The notes: generated by a model not told the origin, from the letters alone. Counted from the first letter of the stretch, positions 7,825-21,230 are shown. The stretch is DNA of 64,000 bases from Streptomyces sp. NBC_01549 (GCF_026339955.1 NZ_JAPEPW010000002.1:2232001-2296000); one strand, 5' to 3'. A program made the numbers and translations.

Positions 7825-9606
7825 TCAGCCGGGGCCGCCCAGCACGATCTTCCACACTCGGGTCGCCACCTGGAGGTTCAGCCGGTCCTCGACGTTCGCG
7901 AGGTCGTTGCCGCTGATGTCGCGGATGCGCTGGAGCCGATAGCGCAGCGTGCTGCGGTGGATCGCGAGGGAGTCCGCGGTCTCGTCGTAGTTGCCGCCGC
8001 AGTCGAAGTACCGGGACAGGGTCTCCACCATGGCCGTGTGGTGCCGGGAGTCGTAGTCGATGAGCTGCCCGAGCCACTCCTGGACGAACGTCTCCAGTTC
8101 CCGGTAATCGTTGCCAGGCCCCAGGATGCGGTAGAGGCCGAGCTCGTCGAAGAACGTCGTGCCGTAGTGCTCGCGGGAGTGGCGGCGTACTTCCAGGGCG
8201 CGCTGCGCCTCCTGGTAGTGGTGGGGGATGTCGTCCAGGGAGTCGCAAGGGGCGCTCACCCCGATCGTCCCGGACCGTGTCCCGGTCTCCCGGGCGAGCG
8301 CCTCGTACAACGCGCGGGCGTGCGGCCTGTCGTCGGCGACCAAGACCACGTGGTCGGAACGTCGGGTCAGCAGCGAGCGCATGCCCACGGCAGAGGCCGC
8401 CCGTCCCACGGTCTGCGCGAAGGAATCGTCCGCAGTCCGGTTCGGCCACTGCACCACGACGATGTAGTGGCTGCGGTGCAGGTCGTGTCCGACTGCCTCG
8501 GACCGGGCGTAGGCGCTCCCCTCGTCCGTCCCTGCCAGGAGGTCGTCGACCAGCCCGCGGTGCAGCCTCAGCTCCACTTCGGCCAGATTGCGCAGGTGCG
8601 CCAGCTCCGGGGCGAGCGACGCGGCGGCGTGTTCCAGCGCGAGCACGGTGTGCTCGTCGGCCTCGTCCCGGGCATCGACCAGGGCCAGCACGCCCAGGAT
8701 CTCGCCGTGCGGGCGGACCAGGGTGATCAGCCGGTCCTTTATACGCACCGGCCCGGCCTGACGGGCGGCGGCGTGCAGCATTTCGTCCTGGCGCACGGGG
8801 TCAGGCTCGGGATAGGGGTCGGGGCGGCTGGGGCCGGTCCAGGACCTCAGCCGACCGAAGCGGTCCTCGACCAGCGCGGGGAATCCAGTGAGCCTGTGCA
8901 GTGCGTGGGTGATGGCTTCCTCGCCGCCGCCCGAGGCAGCGACGTCGGCCATGAGCGCGTGAACGGCCTTCTGGAATCCCAGCTCAGCGACGACGGAGAT
9001 CAGCTGCCGCTGGAGGGCTGTGCGTTCGTCCCTCAGCCGGTGCAGCTCCAGCGCGTCCTCGCGTTGGCGGCGGTGTGCGAAGCCGACTGACAGTGCAGCA
9101 GCGGTGTGCCGGACGAGTGTGGCGAGCAGGGAGCGCTCGGCCTCGGTGGGCCGGGAGCGGGACGTCACCACGAGGTAGCCGTGGAGTCTGTCAAGTCCGC
9201 GTAGCCCCAGGGCCCGGCCCCAGGGCCTGCCCGGTACGGTCACAGGGCCGTCTTGCCCGGCCAGCTCCCGCACCCTCCGGTTCACGGCCGAGGCATGCGT
9301 CTGCCGGTTCCTCGGGCTGGGGACCAGGTCGCCGTCCACCTTGAGGTATCCGGCCTCGGCGCTGTATGGCCCTGCGGCGGCTATGTGGTCCATGGCCAGG
9401 CGCAGGATCTCGCCTTCGTCCGGGGTGTCGAACAGGGCGCGGGAGAGCACCATCAGTTCGCGGAGGGCATGATCGGCTGTGGTTGGAGCGGGTGGGCGGG
9501 GCCCTCTCCGCGCGGCCGTGGGGTGCCGCCCGCCGCTGCCCCGCCGAAGGCTGCCCTCCCGGTCGGAGCAGCGGCGGTACACGTTGTGCGCACGGCTGCT
9601 GGCCAT
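7825..9606 (-). CDS. PucR-family transcriptional regulator with GAF-like N-terminus
   Basis: 593 residues. The first part (about 40-190) looks like a degenerate GAF sensor. The middle (about 190-480) resembles the coiled linker and CdaR/GGDEF-like module seen in PucR proteins. The end (about 525-590) is the PucR C-terminal helix-turn-helix: YFDCGGNYDETADSLAIHRS followed by TLRYRLQRIRDISG. Family members control purine, amino-acid or aromatic catabolism, often as activators; the ligand here is unknown. ATG 9606 has a GGAG site. It points away from the chaperone operon across a 282-base gap, so it may or may not regulate it. Confidence 0.8.
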   Translation of the reverse strand: MASSRAHNVYRRCSDREGSLRRGSGGRHPTAARRGPRPPAPTTADHALRELMVLSRALFDTPDEGEILRLAMDHIAAAGPYSAEAGYLKVDGDLVPSPRNRQTHASAVNRRVRELAGQDGPVTVPGRPWGRALGLRGLDRLHGYLVVTSRSRPTEAERSLLATLVRHTAAALSVGFAHRRQREDALELHRLRDERTALQRQLISVVAELGFQKAVHALMADVAASGGGEEAITHALHRLTGFPALVEDRFGRLRSWTGPSRPDPYPEPDPVRQDEMLHAAARQAGPVRIKDRLITLVRPHGEILGVLALVDARDEADEHTVLALEHAAASLAPELAHLRNLAEVELRLHRGLVDDLLAGTDEGSAYARSEAVGHDLHRSHYIVVVQWPNRTADDSFAQTVGRAASAVGMRSLLTRRSDHVVLVADDRPHARALYEALARETGTRSGTIGVSAPCDSLDDIPHHYQEAQRALEVRRHSREHYGTTFFDELGLYRILGPGNDYRELETFVQEWLGQLIDYDSRHHTAMVETLSRYFDCGGNYDETADSLAIHRSTLRYRLQRIRDISGNDLANVEDRLNLQVATRVWKIVLGGPG

Positions 9607-9888
9607 GGGATCACTCCGTTCTCCCCGAGCCTACAGGCGAGCGGTGGTACCCGCTCCTGGGCCGGCTCATCCGAGATGTTCGGATTCTTCCTCTCGTACT
9701 CGTGGGGCGACCGGACCCGTGCATTCCTGACTCGCCAGGCGCAGGCGTGGAGCCACCCGGCTCGTCACTCTGGGGAGTGCGCGAGACCCTCCGTGCGCAC
9801 GGGTGGGAAACCGGCGGAGGTCCCACCCCTACCTGAACGAATGTGATCCGGAGAGTCGACGCGGGCGCCGTACCGGGAGGAGTTCCTC
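9607..9888. promoter_or_regulatory. Divergent promoter region of pucR-like gene and dnaK operon
   Basis: This 282-base gap must promote both the leftward regulator and the rightward eight-gene dnaK operon. I looked for the HspR operator (CTTGAGT-N7-ACTCAAG) and the HrcA/CIRCE repeat and saw neither, so this dnaK copy seems not to be under the classical heat-shock repressors. A GGGAGGAG ribosome site precedes ATG 9889. Confidence 0.5.
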
Positions 9889-11781
9889 ATGGCCAAGGCA
9901 GTGGGCATCGACCTGGGCACCACCAACTCGGTGATCGCCGTGTGGGAGGGCGGCGAGCCGTCCGTCGTACCCAACAGCGAGGGCAACCGCACGACACCGT
10001 CTGTGGTGGCCTTCACCGACACCGGGGAACGCCTGGTGGGCCAGCTGGCCCGGCGCCAGGCGATCCTCAACCCCAAGGGCACCATCTACTCGGCCAAGCG
10101 GTTCATCGGCCGGCACTTCGACGAGATCTCCGACGAGGCCAGGGCGGTGGCGTACGACGTCGTCGAGGGCGACGGCGGGGCGGCCCGCTTCAAGGTGCGC
10201 GACAAGCTCTATGCGCCTGAGGAGATCAGCGCACAGGTGCTGCGGAAACTCGCCGACGACGCCTCCAAGCAGCTCGGGGAGCGGGTCACGGAGGCGGTCA
10301 TCACGGTGCCCGCCTACTTCAACGACGCTCAGCGCACCGCCACCAAGGACGCCGGACGGATCGCGGGACTGGAGGTGCTGCGGATCATCAACGAGCCGAC
10401 GGCGGCCGCCCTCGCGTACGGCATGGACAAGAAGCAGCACGAGACCGTCCTCGTCTTCGACCTGGGCGGTGGCACCTTCGACGTGAGCATCCTCGACGTC
10501 GGCGACGGCGTGGTGGAGGTGCGCTCCACCGCCGGCGACAGCCACCTGGGCGGCGACGACTTCGACCGGCGTCTGGTGGATTACCTCGCGGACGACTTCC
10601 AGAAGGCGAACGGCATCGACCTGCGGAAGGACCCGCAGGCGCTGCAACGACTGTTCGAGGCGGCGGAGAAGGCCAAGACCGAGCTGAGTTCGGTGACGCA
10701 GACGCAGGTCAGCCTGCCGTTCATCACCGCCGATGCCTCGGGCCCCAAGCACCTCACCGACTCGATCATGCGGTCCACGTTCGAGCAGATCACCGGCGAC
10801 CTGGTGGAACGTTGCCTGGGACCGGTGCAGCAGGCGATGGCCGACGCCAAGGTCGGCGAGAGCGACATCGACGAGGTCATCCTCGTAGGCGGTTCCACAC
10901 GTATCCCGGCGGTGCAGGCTCTGGTCCGCCGACTGACCGGCGGCAAGGAACCCAACATGAGCGTCAACCCAGACGAGGTCGTGGCCCTGGGCGCCGCGAT
11001 CCAGGCCGGGGTGCTCAAGGGCGAGGTCAAGGACGTCCTGCTGCTCGACGTCACACCCTTGTCGCTGGGCGTGGAGACGCGCGGCGGAGTGATGACGAAG
11101 ATCATCGAGCGGAACACCACCATCCCGGTGCGTCGCAGCGAGACCTTCTCCACCGCCGAGGACAACCAGCCGGCCGTCGATGTGGTGGTCCTCCAGGGCG
11201 AGCGCGAGCGGGCCGCCGACAACCGGGTGCTGGGCCGGTTCCAGCTCACCGACATCCGGCCGGCGCCGCGGGGCGAACCGCAGGTCGAGGTCACCTTCGA
11301 CATCGACGCCAACGGCATCCTCAACGTCAAGGCCCGCGACCGGGACACCGGCAAGGAACAGGGCATCACCATCAGCGAGAGCTCCAACCTGGACCGCAGT
11401 GAGGTCGAACGCATGGTCCAGGAGGCCGAGCGCAACCAGGGCCAGGACCATGCACTCCGCGAGGCCGTCGACGCCCGCAACGAACTCGACGCCGTCGCGT
11501 ACCAGGTCGAGAAGCGCCTCGCCGAACTGGGCGACGCAGCGCCGGCGCACGAGAAGGCACGCGCCGAGATGCTCGTGTCCGACGCCCGGGCGGCGGTCAA
11601 GGAAGAGGCGGGCGTGGAGCGCGTGCGGCCCCTGACCTCCGAACTCCAGCAGGTGCTCGCCGGGCTGGCGGCCCATCAGGGCGCCGCTGCCACGGGCGGT
11701 CCCGGCCAGGACGCCGCCACCGGCGGTCCCACGAGTGGCGGTGCCGATGACGTCATCGACGCCGAGTTCGACAAGGGCTGA
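9889..11781 (+). CDS. dnaK: Molecular chaperone DnaK (Hsp70)
   Basis: 630 residues, normal Hsp70 length. The ATPase domain starts GIDLGTTNSVIAVWEGG, has the second phosphate loop VLVFDLGGGTFDVSILDVG and the adenosine motif VILVGGSTRIPAVQALV. The substrate-binding domain starts near DVTPLSLGVETRGG (about residue 390), and the tail ends DDVIDAEFDKG, as in bacterial DnaK. It refolds proteins in the cytoplasm with DnaJ and GrpE. It opens an operon with grpE 8 bases downstream. The accompanying clpB, thioredoxin and reductase genes and the absence of an HspR site suggest a second, specialised dnaK copy; that is inference. Confidence 0.95.
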   Translation: MAKAVGIDLGTTNSVIAVWEGGEPSVVPNSEGNRTTPSVVAFTDTGERLVGQLARRQAILNPKGTIYSAKRFIGRHFDEISDEARAVAYDVVEGDGGAARFKVRDKLYAPEEISAQVLRKLADDASKQLGERVTEAVITVPAYFNDAQRTATKDAGRIAGLEVLRIINEPTAAALAYGMDKKQHETVLVFDLGGGTFDVSILDVGDGVVEVRSTAGDSHLGGDDFDRRLVDYLADDFQKANGIDLRKDPQALQRLFEAAEKAKTELSSVTQTQVSLPFITADASGPKHLTDSIMRSTFEQITGDLVERCLGPVQQAMADAKVGESDIDEVILVGGSTRIPAVQALVRRLTGGKEPNMSVNPDEVVALGAAIQAGVLKGEVKDVLLLDVTPLSLGVETRGGVMTKIIERNTTIPVRRSETFSTAEDNQPAVDVVVLQGERERAADNRVLGRFQLTDIRPAPRGEPQVEVTFDIDANGILNVKARDRDTGKEQGITISESSNLDRSEVERMVQEAERNQGQDHALREAVDARNELDAVAYQVEKRLAELGDAAPAHEKARAEMLVSDARAAVKEEAGVERVRPLTSELQQVLAGLAAHQGAAATGGPGQDAATGGPTSGGADDVIDAEFDKG

Positions 11782-11789
11782 GGCGCGCC

Positions 11790-12401
11790 ATGCCCACCCA
11801 CCCCCAGGAACCCGGCCGGGCCGGGTCGGATCCGGTCGAACCGGTCCCGGAAGGCGCCGTACGCCCTCCTCGCGGGGATTTGCCGCAACCGGGCCCGCCG
11901 ACCCGGCCGGAAGCGGCGAACGGCGAGCCGGGGCCCGACGCCGCCGGCCCCGCGCCTGCCGAGGACGAGTACACGACCGCGATCCAGGAACTGGAGGACC
12001 GCTGGCGGCGCGCACTCGCCGACCTCGACAACCTTCGCAAGCGTCACGCCAGGGAACTGGAGCGCGAACGGGCGGTCGAGCGGTCCCGCACGGCGGCCGC
12101 CTTCCTGCCCGTCCTCGACAACCTCGAACTCGCCCTGACCCACGCCGGCGCCGATCCGGGCGCGATCGTGGAGGGCATCCGGGCCGTGCGCGACCAGGCA
12201 GTGAACGTCCTGGAACTGCTCGGCTACCCGCGGCACGCGGAGACCGGCGTCGCCTTCGACCCGGCCCGGCACGAGGTGGTCGGCGTCGTCCAGGACCCAG
12301 ACGCCCCACCGGGCACGGTCGTCGAGGTGCTGCGCCCCGGCTACGGGGACGGCGAGAGGCAGCTCAGGCCGGCCGCGGTGACCGTCGCGAAGCGGGAGTG
12401 A
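11790..12401 (+). CDS. grpE: Nucleotide exchange factor GrpE
   Basis: 203 residues. The first 60 are Pro/Ala-rich and probably disordered. Then comes the long helix (ELEDRWRRALADLDNLRKRH) that forms the GrpE dimer stalk, followed by FLPVLDNLELALTHA and the C-terminal beta wing ending VEVLRPGYGDGERQLRPAAV, the usual GrpE finish. It releases ADP from DnaK. It sits between dnaK and the J-protein gene, 6 bases from the latter, and its substrate is presumably the DnaK encoded just upstream. Confidence 0.92.
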   Translation: MPTHPQEPGRAGSDPVEPVPEGAVRPPRGDLPQPGPPTRPEAANGEPGPDAAGPAPAEDEYTTAIQELEDRWRRALADLDNLRKRHARELERERAVERSRTAAAFLPVLDNLELALTHAGADPGAIVEGIRAVRDQAVNVLELLGYPRHAETGVAFDPARHEVVGVVQDPDAPPGTVVEVLRPGYGDGERQLRPAAVTVAKRE

Positions 12402-12407
12402 CCGGTC

Positions 12408-13361
12408 ATGGCACGGGACTACTACGAGGTGCTGGGCGTGTCGCGGAGCGCGAGCCAGGACGAGATCCAGCAGGCGTATCGCAAACTCGCCCGCAGGTAC
12501 CACCCCGACGTCAACAAGGACCCCGGGGCGGAGGAGCGTTTCAAGGACCTCAACGAGGCACACAGCGTCCTGTCCGATCCCAAGACCCGGGCCCGCTACG
12601 ACCGCTTCGGCGAGGACTTCCGCAAGATCCCCGAGGACTTCGACGAACGGGTCGCGGCCGGAGCGGGCGGCGGCTTCCGCGGTCGGAGGACCGCAGGCGG
12701 TGGCGGTCCTCGCGTCCGGTACACCACCGGCTTCGGCGACGACTTCGGCGCGGAGGGCATCGATATCGAGGACCTGCTCGGCTCCATGTTCGGAGCCGGC
12801 GCCGCCCGAGGCGGCGTCCCCGGAGCGGACCAGGAGGCCGAGCTGCCGCTCACCGTCGAGGAGGCGTACCGAGGCGGCCGTCGCACCGTCACGCTCGCCG
12901 GTCCCACCGGGCAGCCGCGGCGGTACGAGGTCGACGTGCCGCCGGGCGTCACCGACGGGCAGCGCATCCGGCTGGCGGGCGAGGGCGGCCGGGGCAGCGG
13001 TGACGCCGCCGCGGGCGACCTGTACCTGCGGGTGCGTATCCAGCCCCACCCCCGGTTCCGGCTGGACGGCCGCGACGTGCACGTCCAGGTCCCGGTCGCC
13101 CCCTGGGAGGCGGCCCTGGGCGCGACCGTGCCGGTGCCCACGCCCGGCGGCGGCACGGCCAAGGTCACGGTGCCCGCGGGTTCGTCCAGCGGCCGGCGGC
13201 TGCGGCTGCGTGGCGAGGGCATGCCGAACCCGCGCGGCGCGAACGGCGACCTGTACGCCGAGCTCCGGATCATGGTGCCGCCCAAGCTCAGCGACCGGGA
13301 GCGCGAACTGTTCGAGGAGCTCGCCGCCACCTCCTCGTACGACCCCAGGAGGACGCGATGA
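12408..13361 (+). CDS. cbpA: J-domain co-chaperone, CbpA/DnaJ type II
   Basis: 317 residues. The N-terminal J-domain (DYYEVLGVSRSASQDEIQQA, then YHPDVNKDP) carries the HPD motif that triggers DnaK ATPase. A Gly-rich linker follows (about 80-130), then two beta-barrel substrate-binding domains (LPLTVEEAYRGGRRTVTLAG; LYLRVRIQPHPRFRLDGRDV). The CxxCxGxG zinc-finger repeats of type I DnaJ are absent, so it is CbpA-like. That fits the CbpM-type gene directly after it, whose ATG overlaps this stop (ATGA). Confidence 0.9.
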   Translation: MARDYYEVLGVSRSASQDEIQQAYRKLARRYHPDVNKDPGAEERFKDLNEAHSVLSDPKTRARYDRFGEDFRKIPEDFDERVAAGAGGGFRGRRTAGGGGPRVRYTTGFGDDFGAEGIDIEDLLGSMFGAGAARGGVPGADQEAELPLTVEEAYRGGRRTVTLAGPTGQPRRYEVDVPPGVTDGQRIRLAGEGGRGSGDAAAGDLYLRVRIQPHPRFRLDGRDVHVQVPVAPWEAALGATVPVPTPGGGTAKVTVPAGSSSGRRLRLRGEGMPNPRGANGDLYAELRIMVPPKLSDRERELFEELAATSSYDPRRTR

Positions 13362-13755
13362 ACGACCGACCCGCGGGAGCGGCAGGCATCGGCCGGGCCG
13401 GCGTGGGCAACCGTCCGGTACGAACGGGCGCCGACCTCACCGCCTCGTCGGCTGTCCGGTACCCGCTCGTGCCCGCCCCCAGGCTCTCCCTCAACGCCGT
13501 GGCCCGTCGCTCGGGCCTCCACCCCGATCTGATCCGCCGATTCGTCGCCCTCGGCCTGATCGACACCGAACGCGACGCCGCGGGGCGCCTGGTGTTCGGC
13601 CCCACGGCCCCGGCGGTCCTTGCCCGCATCCAGCGGCTGCGCACCGGACTCTGCCTCAACTACGCATCCATCGGCCTGGTGCTCGACCTGCTCGACCGCA
13701 TCAGCCTGCTCGAAGCCGCCCTGCGCGGCCGCGGCATGAGGAGTGAAACACCCCC

Positions 13756-13765
<10 letters not shown>
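13358..13765 (+). CDS. CbpM/MerR-like chaperone modulator
   Basis: 135 residues. The N-terminal 45 are disordered-looking. Then LSLNAVARRSGLHPDLIRRF followed by VALGLIDTERD is a MerR/CbpM helix-turn-helix, and PAVLARIQRLRTGLCLNYAS with the following ILDLLDRI-type helix is a dimerisation coil. CbpM proteins bind the J-domain of CbpA and inhibit it; the HspR branch instead binds DNA as a repressor. Its position after a CbpA-type gene favours the co-chaperone modulator, but DNA binding cannot be excluded. It overlaps the cbpA stop by 4 bases and the clpB start by 10. Confidence 0.75.
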
Positions 13766-16391
<2,626 letters not shown>

Positions 16392-16395
<4 letters not shown>

Positions 16396-16838
16396 GTACC
16401 TTGCAAGCCACCAACGTCACCTGCCCGCACTGCGGGCGCGCCAACCGGGTACCCGTGGCCGCCGAGGGCCGCCCCAGGTGCGGCAACTGCAAGCAGCCCC
16501 TACCGTGGATGGCCGACGCGAGCGACGACAACTTCACCGAGGTCGTCGAGCAGGCCACCGTGCCCGTCGTCGTCGACCTGTGGGCCACCTGGTGCGGCCC
16601 CTGCCGCATGGTCAGCCCCGCGCTGGAGAAGGTCGCCACCGACCTCGCCGGCCGCATCAAACTCGTCAAGGTCGACATCGACAAGAACCCGCGGCTGTCG
16701 CAGCGTTTCGAGGTACAGGCGGTACCGACACTGCTCGTCCTCGACCAGGGCGAGACGGTCGCCCGGCAGGCGGGGGCGGCACCCGCCCCCGCTCTGCGCC
16801 AGTGGGTGGAACAGTCGATCACGGCCCGGGAAGGGTGA
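16392..16838 (+). CDS. Thioredoxin 2-type protein with N-terminal zinc ribbon
   Basis: 148 residues. The N-terminus has two CxxC pairs (CPHCGRAN and CGNCKQPLPW, about residues 14-38), the zinc ribbon typical of thioredoxin 2/TrxC. The thioredoxin fold follows with the active site VDLWATWCGPCRMVSPALEK and the cis-proline loop EVQAVPTLLVL. It reduces disulfides in the cytoplasm; TrxC-type proteins are induced by oxidative stress. ATG 16392 overlaps clpB by 4 bases, giving translational coupling to the chaperones. The reductase-like protein two genes on is the obvious partner by position but lacks the usual CxxC. Confidence 0.92.
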
Positions 16839-16843
16839 TCCGG

Positions 16844-17107
16844 ATGACCCTGCACGCAGACCCCCACCTCGCGCTTGTCCGGCCGGTCCAGCCGCTGACC
16901 CCAGAAGGGTGTCAGGAGTGTCTGCTGCTCGGCTCCCCGTGGGTCCACCTGAGGCTCTGCCTGACCTGCGGGCACGTCGGCTGCTGCGACTCCTCGCCGA
17001 ACAAGCACGCGCGTAGGCACGCAGCTGCCGACGCCCATCCGATCGTGCAGTCGTTCCAGCCCGGCGAGGAATGGCGCTGGTGCTACGTTCACGAGGCGTT
17101 CGTCTGA
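16844..17107 (+). CDS. Small UBP-type zinc-finger protein
   Basis: 87 residues from ATG 16844 (a GTG at 16835 is the alternative). It has the cysteine/histidine spacing of the ZnF-UBP fold: CQECLLLGSPWVHLRLCLTC, then GHVGCCDSSPNKHARRH, then HPIVQSFQPGEEWRWCYVHE. In eukaryotes this domain binds the C-terminal Gly-Gly of ubiquitin; in actinobacteria its partner is unknown. It lies 5 bases after thioredoxin, and its TGA shares one base with the next ATG. Domain confident, function unknown. Confidence 0.85.
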   Translation: MTLHADPHLALVRPVQPLTPEGCQECLLLGSPWVHLRLCLTCGHVGCCDSSPNKHARRHAAADAHPIVQSFQPGEEWRWCYVHEAFV

Positions 17108-18894
17108 TGTCCGGCGACCAGCCGCTGCCGGGCGGAGAACCGGTGCCGGAGGAAGCGGACGAGGCCGTCTTCTGGGAGACCCCGGACATCTACGGCGCGT
17201 ATCCGCGCCTTACGGAAGACCAGATAGCACGTCTGGCGGAGCACGGGCAACGCCGGAGCATGGCTCCGAACGACGTGCTGATCCAGGAGGGGGAGCGCTG
17301 CGAGACGTTCTTCGTCGTCCTCAGCGGTACCGTCGCCGTCGTCGAGGACTACGGCACTCCCGCGGAACACGTGCTGCGCGTACACGGCCCCGGTCGCTTC
17401 ATCGGCGAACTCGGGCTGCTGCACGGACAGGTGGCCTTCTACACCGCTGTCGCCAGGGACCCGGGCGAGGTCCTCGTCGTCTCCTTGGCCCAATTGCGCC
17501 ACCTGGTGTCCCAGGACTCCACCATCGGGGACCTCGTGCTGCGCGCCTGTCTGGGCCGTCGCGCGCTGCTCGTCGGACAGGGCGCCGGCTTCCGCATCAT
17601 CGGCTCGCGCTACTCGCCCGACACCCGGCGGCTGCGCGAGTTCGCCATCCGCAACCGGCTGCCGCACCGCTGGATCGACCTGGAGACCGACGAGGAGGCC
17701 GAGGACCTGCTGCGCCGCTTCGGCGTCGGCCCGGAGGAGACACCGCTCGTCATCTGGCGGGACACCACCCTGTTGCGCAACCCCAGCAACGCGGAACTGG
17801 CCCGGCTCATCGGCCTGCCGTCACTACCCGCCGGAATCCGTCACGGCGACGTCCTCATCGTCGGCTCCGGACCCGCCGGCCTCGCTGCCGCGGTGTACGC
17901 CGCCTCCGAGGGCCTGAGCACCACCGTGGTGGAGGCGATGGCCACCGGCGGCCAGGCCGCCACGTCGTCCCGCATCGAGAATCTGCTCGGCTTCCCCGCC
18001 GGCATCTCAGGCGCCGAACTCACCGAACGCGCCGTGCTCCAAGCCGACAAGTTCGGCGCCAGGATCAGCATTCCGCTGGAGGCGACCGGTCTCCATCCCA
18101 AGGACGAGGACCACTACGTGGTGGCGTTCGCCGACGGCAGCGAGATCGCCGCCCGCGCCGTCGTCCTGGCCACGGGCGCCCGCTACCGCCGGCTCCAGGT
18201 GCCCGGCATCGAACGCCTGGAGGGAACGAGCGTCCACTACTCGGCGACCGTCTACGAGGCCCAGCAGTGCCGCACCGACCCGGTGGCCGTCGTCGGCGGA
18301 GGCAACTCGGCGGGCCAGGCGGTGCTGTTCCTCGCCGGGTACGCGCCGAAGGTGCACCTGCTGGTCCGAGGACCCAGCCTTGAGGCCAACATGTCCCGCT
18401 ACCTGGTCGACCAGGTCGAACGCCATCCGCGGGTGGAGGTCATGCTGCACACCGAGGTCACCGAGGTCATCGGCCAGGAGGTGCTGGAGGGGCTCGACGT
18501 GGTCGACAACCGCACGGGCGGGCACCGCCGACTCGCGGTACGGGGCCTGTTCGTCTTCACCGGCGCCGACCCCCACACCGAGTGGCTCGCCGGCATCATC
18601 GCCCTCGACTCCCGCGGCTTCGTCCTCACCGGCCCGGAGGCCCAGGAAGCCTGCGCCTACCCCGAGGTGTGGCACGGCCGCGGGCGCTCGTGCATGACCC
18701 TGGAGACCAGCCTGCCCGGGGTCTTCGCGGTAGGGGACGTCCGTAGCGGCTCGGTAAAGCGGGTGGCCTCCGCGGTCGGCGAAGGCGCGATGAGTATCCA
18801 CTTCGTGCACCGCTACCTGGGCCGCACGGCCGCGCACGGCGGCACCGACAGCTCACCGCACACCCGTCCGAAGGAGTCCGCTTGGCTCGCATGA
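17107..18894 (+). CDS. cNMP-sensor/thioredoxin-reductase-like flavoprotein
   Basis: 595 residues in three parts. Residues about 30-150 are a cyclic-nucleotide-binding barrel (DVLIQEGERCETFFVVLSGT; GRFIGELGLLHGQ). Residues about 160-240 look like a thioredoxin-like domain without a redox CxxC. Residues about 245-585 are an FAD/NAD(P)H oxidoreductase of the thioredoxin reductase class (VGSGPAGLAAAVYAASEGLS; VVGGGNSAGQAVLFLAG; FAVGDVRSGSVKRVASAVGE). The segment where thioredoxin reductase has CAxC reads HYSATVYEAQQC, so the disulfide pair is missing; only one offset cysteine (residue 388) remains. It may oxidise NAD(P)H without classical thioredoxin reduction. The ATG overlaps the UBP stop by one base. 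Confidence 0.85.
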   Translation: MSGDQPLPGGEPVPEEADEAVFWETPDIYGAYPRLTEDQIARLAEHGQRRSMAPNDVLIQEGERCETFFVVLSGTVAVVEDYGTPAEHVLRVHGPGRFIGELGLLHGQVAFYTAVARDPGEVLVVSLAQLRHLVSQDSTIGDLVLRACLGRRALLVGQGAGFRIIGSRYSPDTRRLREFAIRNRLPHRWIDLETDEEAEDLLRRFGVGPEETPLVIWRDTTLLRNPSNAELARLIGLPSLPAGIRHGDVLIVGSGPAGLAAAVYAASEGLSTTVVEAMATGGQAATSSRIENLLGFPAGISGAELTERAVLQADKFGARISIPLEATGLHPKDEDHYVVAFADGSEIAARAVVLATGARYRRLQVPGIERLEGTSVHYSATVYEAQQCRTDPVAVVGGGNSAGQAVLFLAGYAPKVHLLVRGPSLEANMSRYLVDQVERHPRVEVMLHTEVTEVIGQEVLEGLDVVDNRTGGHRRLAVRGLFVFTGADPHTEWLAGIIALDSRGFVLTGPEAQEACAYPEVWHGRGRSCMTLETSLPGVFAVGDVRSGSVKRVASAVGEGAMSIHFVHRYLGRTAAHGGTDSSPHTRPKESAWLA

Positions 18895-18895
18895 C

Positions 18896-19348
18896 GCCCA
18901 GGAGCTGCGGGACCTGCGGGATCTGACGCGGTCACGGACACCGATGACGCAGGAACGGGCTCGGATGATCCAGCGACTGGAGAAGGTGCTCCAGGACGCC
19001 GGGATCAAGCTGGCATCGGTGGCCTCCCAGGCGTACTCGAAGTCCGCGCGGGCGATCCTGGACGCACTGGTGGAGGGAGAGCGCGATCCAAAGGTCCTGG
19101 CCTCGCTGGTCAAGGGCCGCTTGCGGTCCACAAGGGAGAGGCTGGAGGAGGCACTCGGGCACCGTTTCCGCGTCGAACACCGCGGGGTACTCGCCCGCCG
19201 ACTGCTGGCGGCCGAGATCGGCCTGGACATGTCGATCTTCCCCTCCTCCGGGCACCTTGCCTCCTGGGCGGGTCTGCCCGGGCAACAACGCCTCGGACGG
19301 CAAACGGCGCTCGGGTCGCACCCGGCGGGGGGCCAGGTTCAGAGACTG
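18896..19348 (+). mobile_element. IS110-family transposase remnant
   Basis: Reading from about 18896: ELRDLRDLTRSRT, then RMIQRLEKVLQDAGIKLASV, then ARAILDALVEGERDPKVLAS, as in the central part of IS110 transposases. It then jumps over the middle to the C-terminal block AAEIGLDMSIFPSSGHLASW. Around 19268 the frame shifts by one, after which GNNASDGKRRSGRTRRGARF continues the IS110 motif. The N-terminal DEDD-nuclease part, an internal block and the terminus are lost, so it cannot move. It lies straight after the redox operon. Confidence 0.7.
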
Positions 19349-19720
19349 CCGACACAATCGGGGCGGCGCCGACCAGAGAACCTGTCGAGACCGGCGACGC
19401 GATGCCCGCCGTCGCCGCGTCCGACTCACCTGGACCGACAGCAGAACCGAGCCCAGCAAGTGACAACGACCAGGTCTGCCGACACCCAGTGATCCACGCC
19501 ACGACAGTGTGGGACCTGAGGGAGGCACTTCGAGCCCTGACGCTCCGAAGCGCCTGTGCGTGCGGATCAGAACGGTAGCTTCGATATCAGCAGTCAGGCC
19601 TCCCGGCATGGGAGGCGTGCCCGCGGCCGAGGCCGCGGACCGTCCGGCTGAAGTCCAGGCCCGTGAGGTGAACGACAGGAACCTCACTGCCCGCCGCCCA
19701 CCTTTGAAGGAGTTCCGCCG
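19349..19720 (+). other. Upstream region of mmsA
   Basis: About 370 bases between the IS110 remnant and mmsA. Nothing supported as a gene: the open frame 19509-19724 has no start signal and a composition like a shadow. The end carries a GAAGGAG ribosome site 7 bases before ATG 19721. A promoter must lie here but I could not place it. Confidence 0.4.
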
Positions 19721-21229
<1,509 letters not shown>

Positions 21230-21230
21230 C

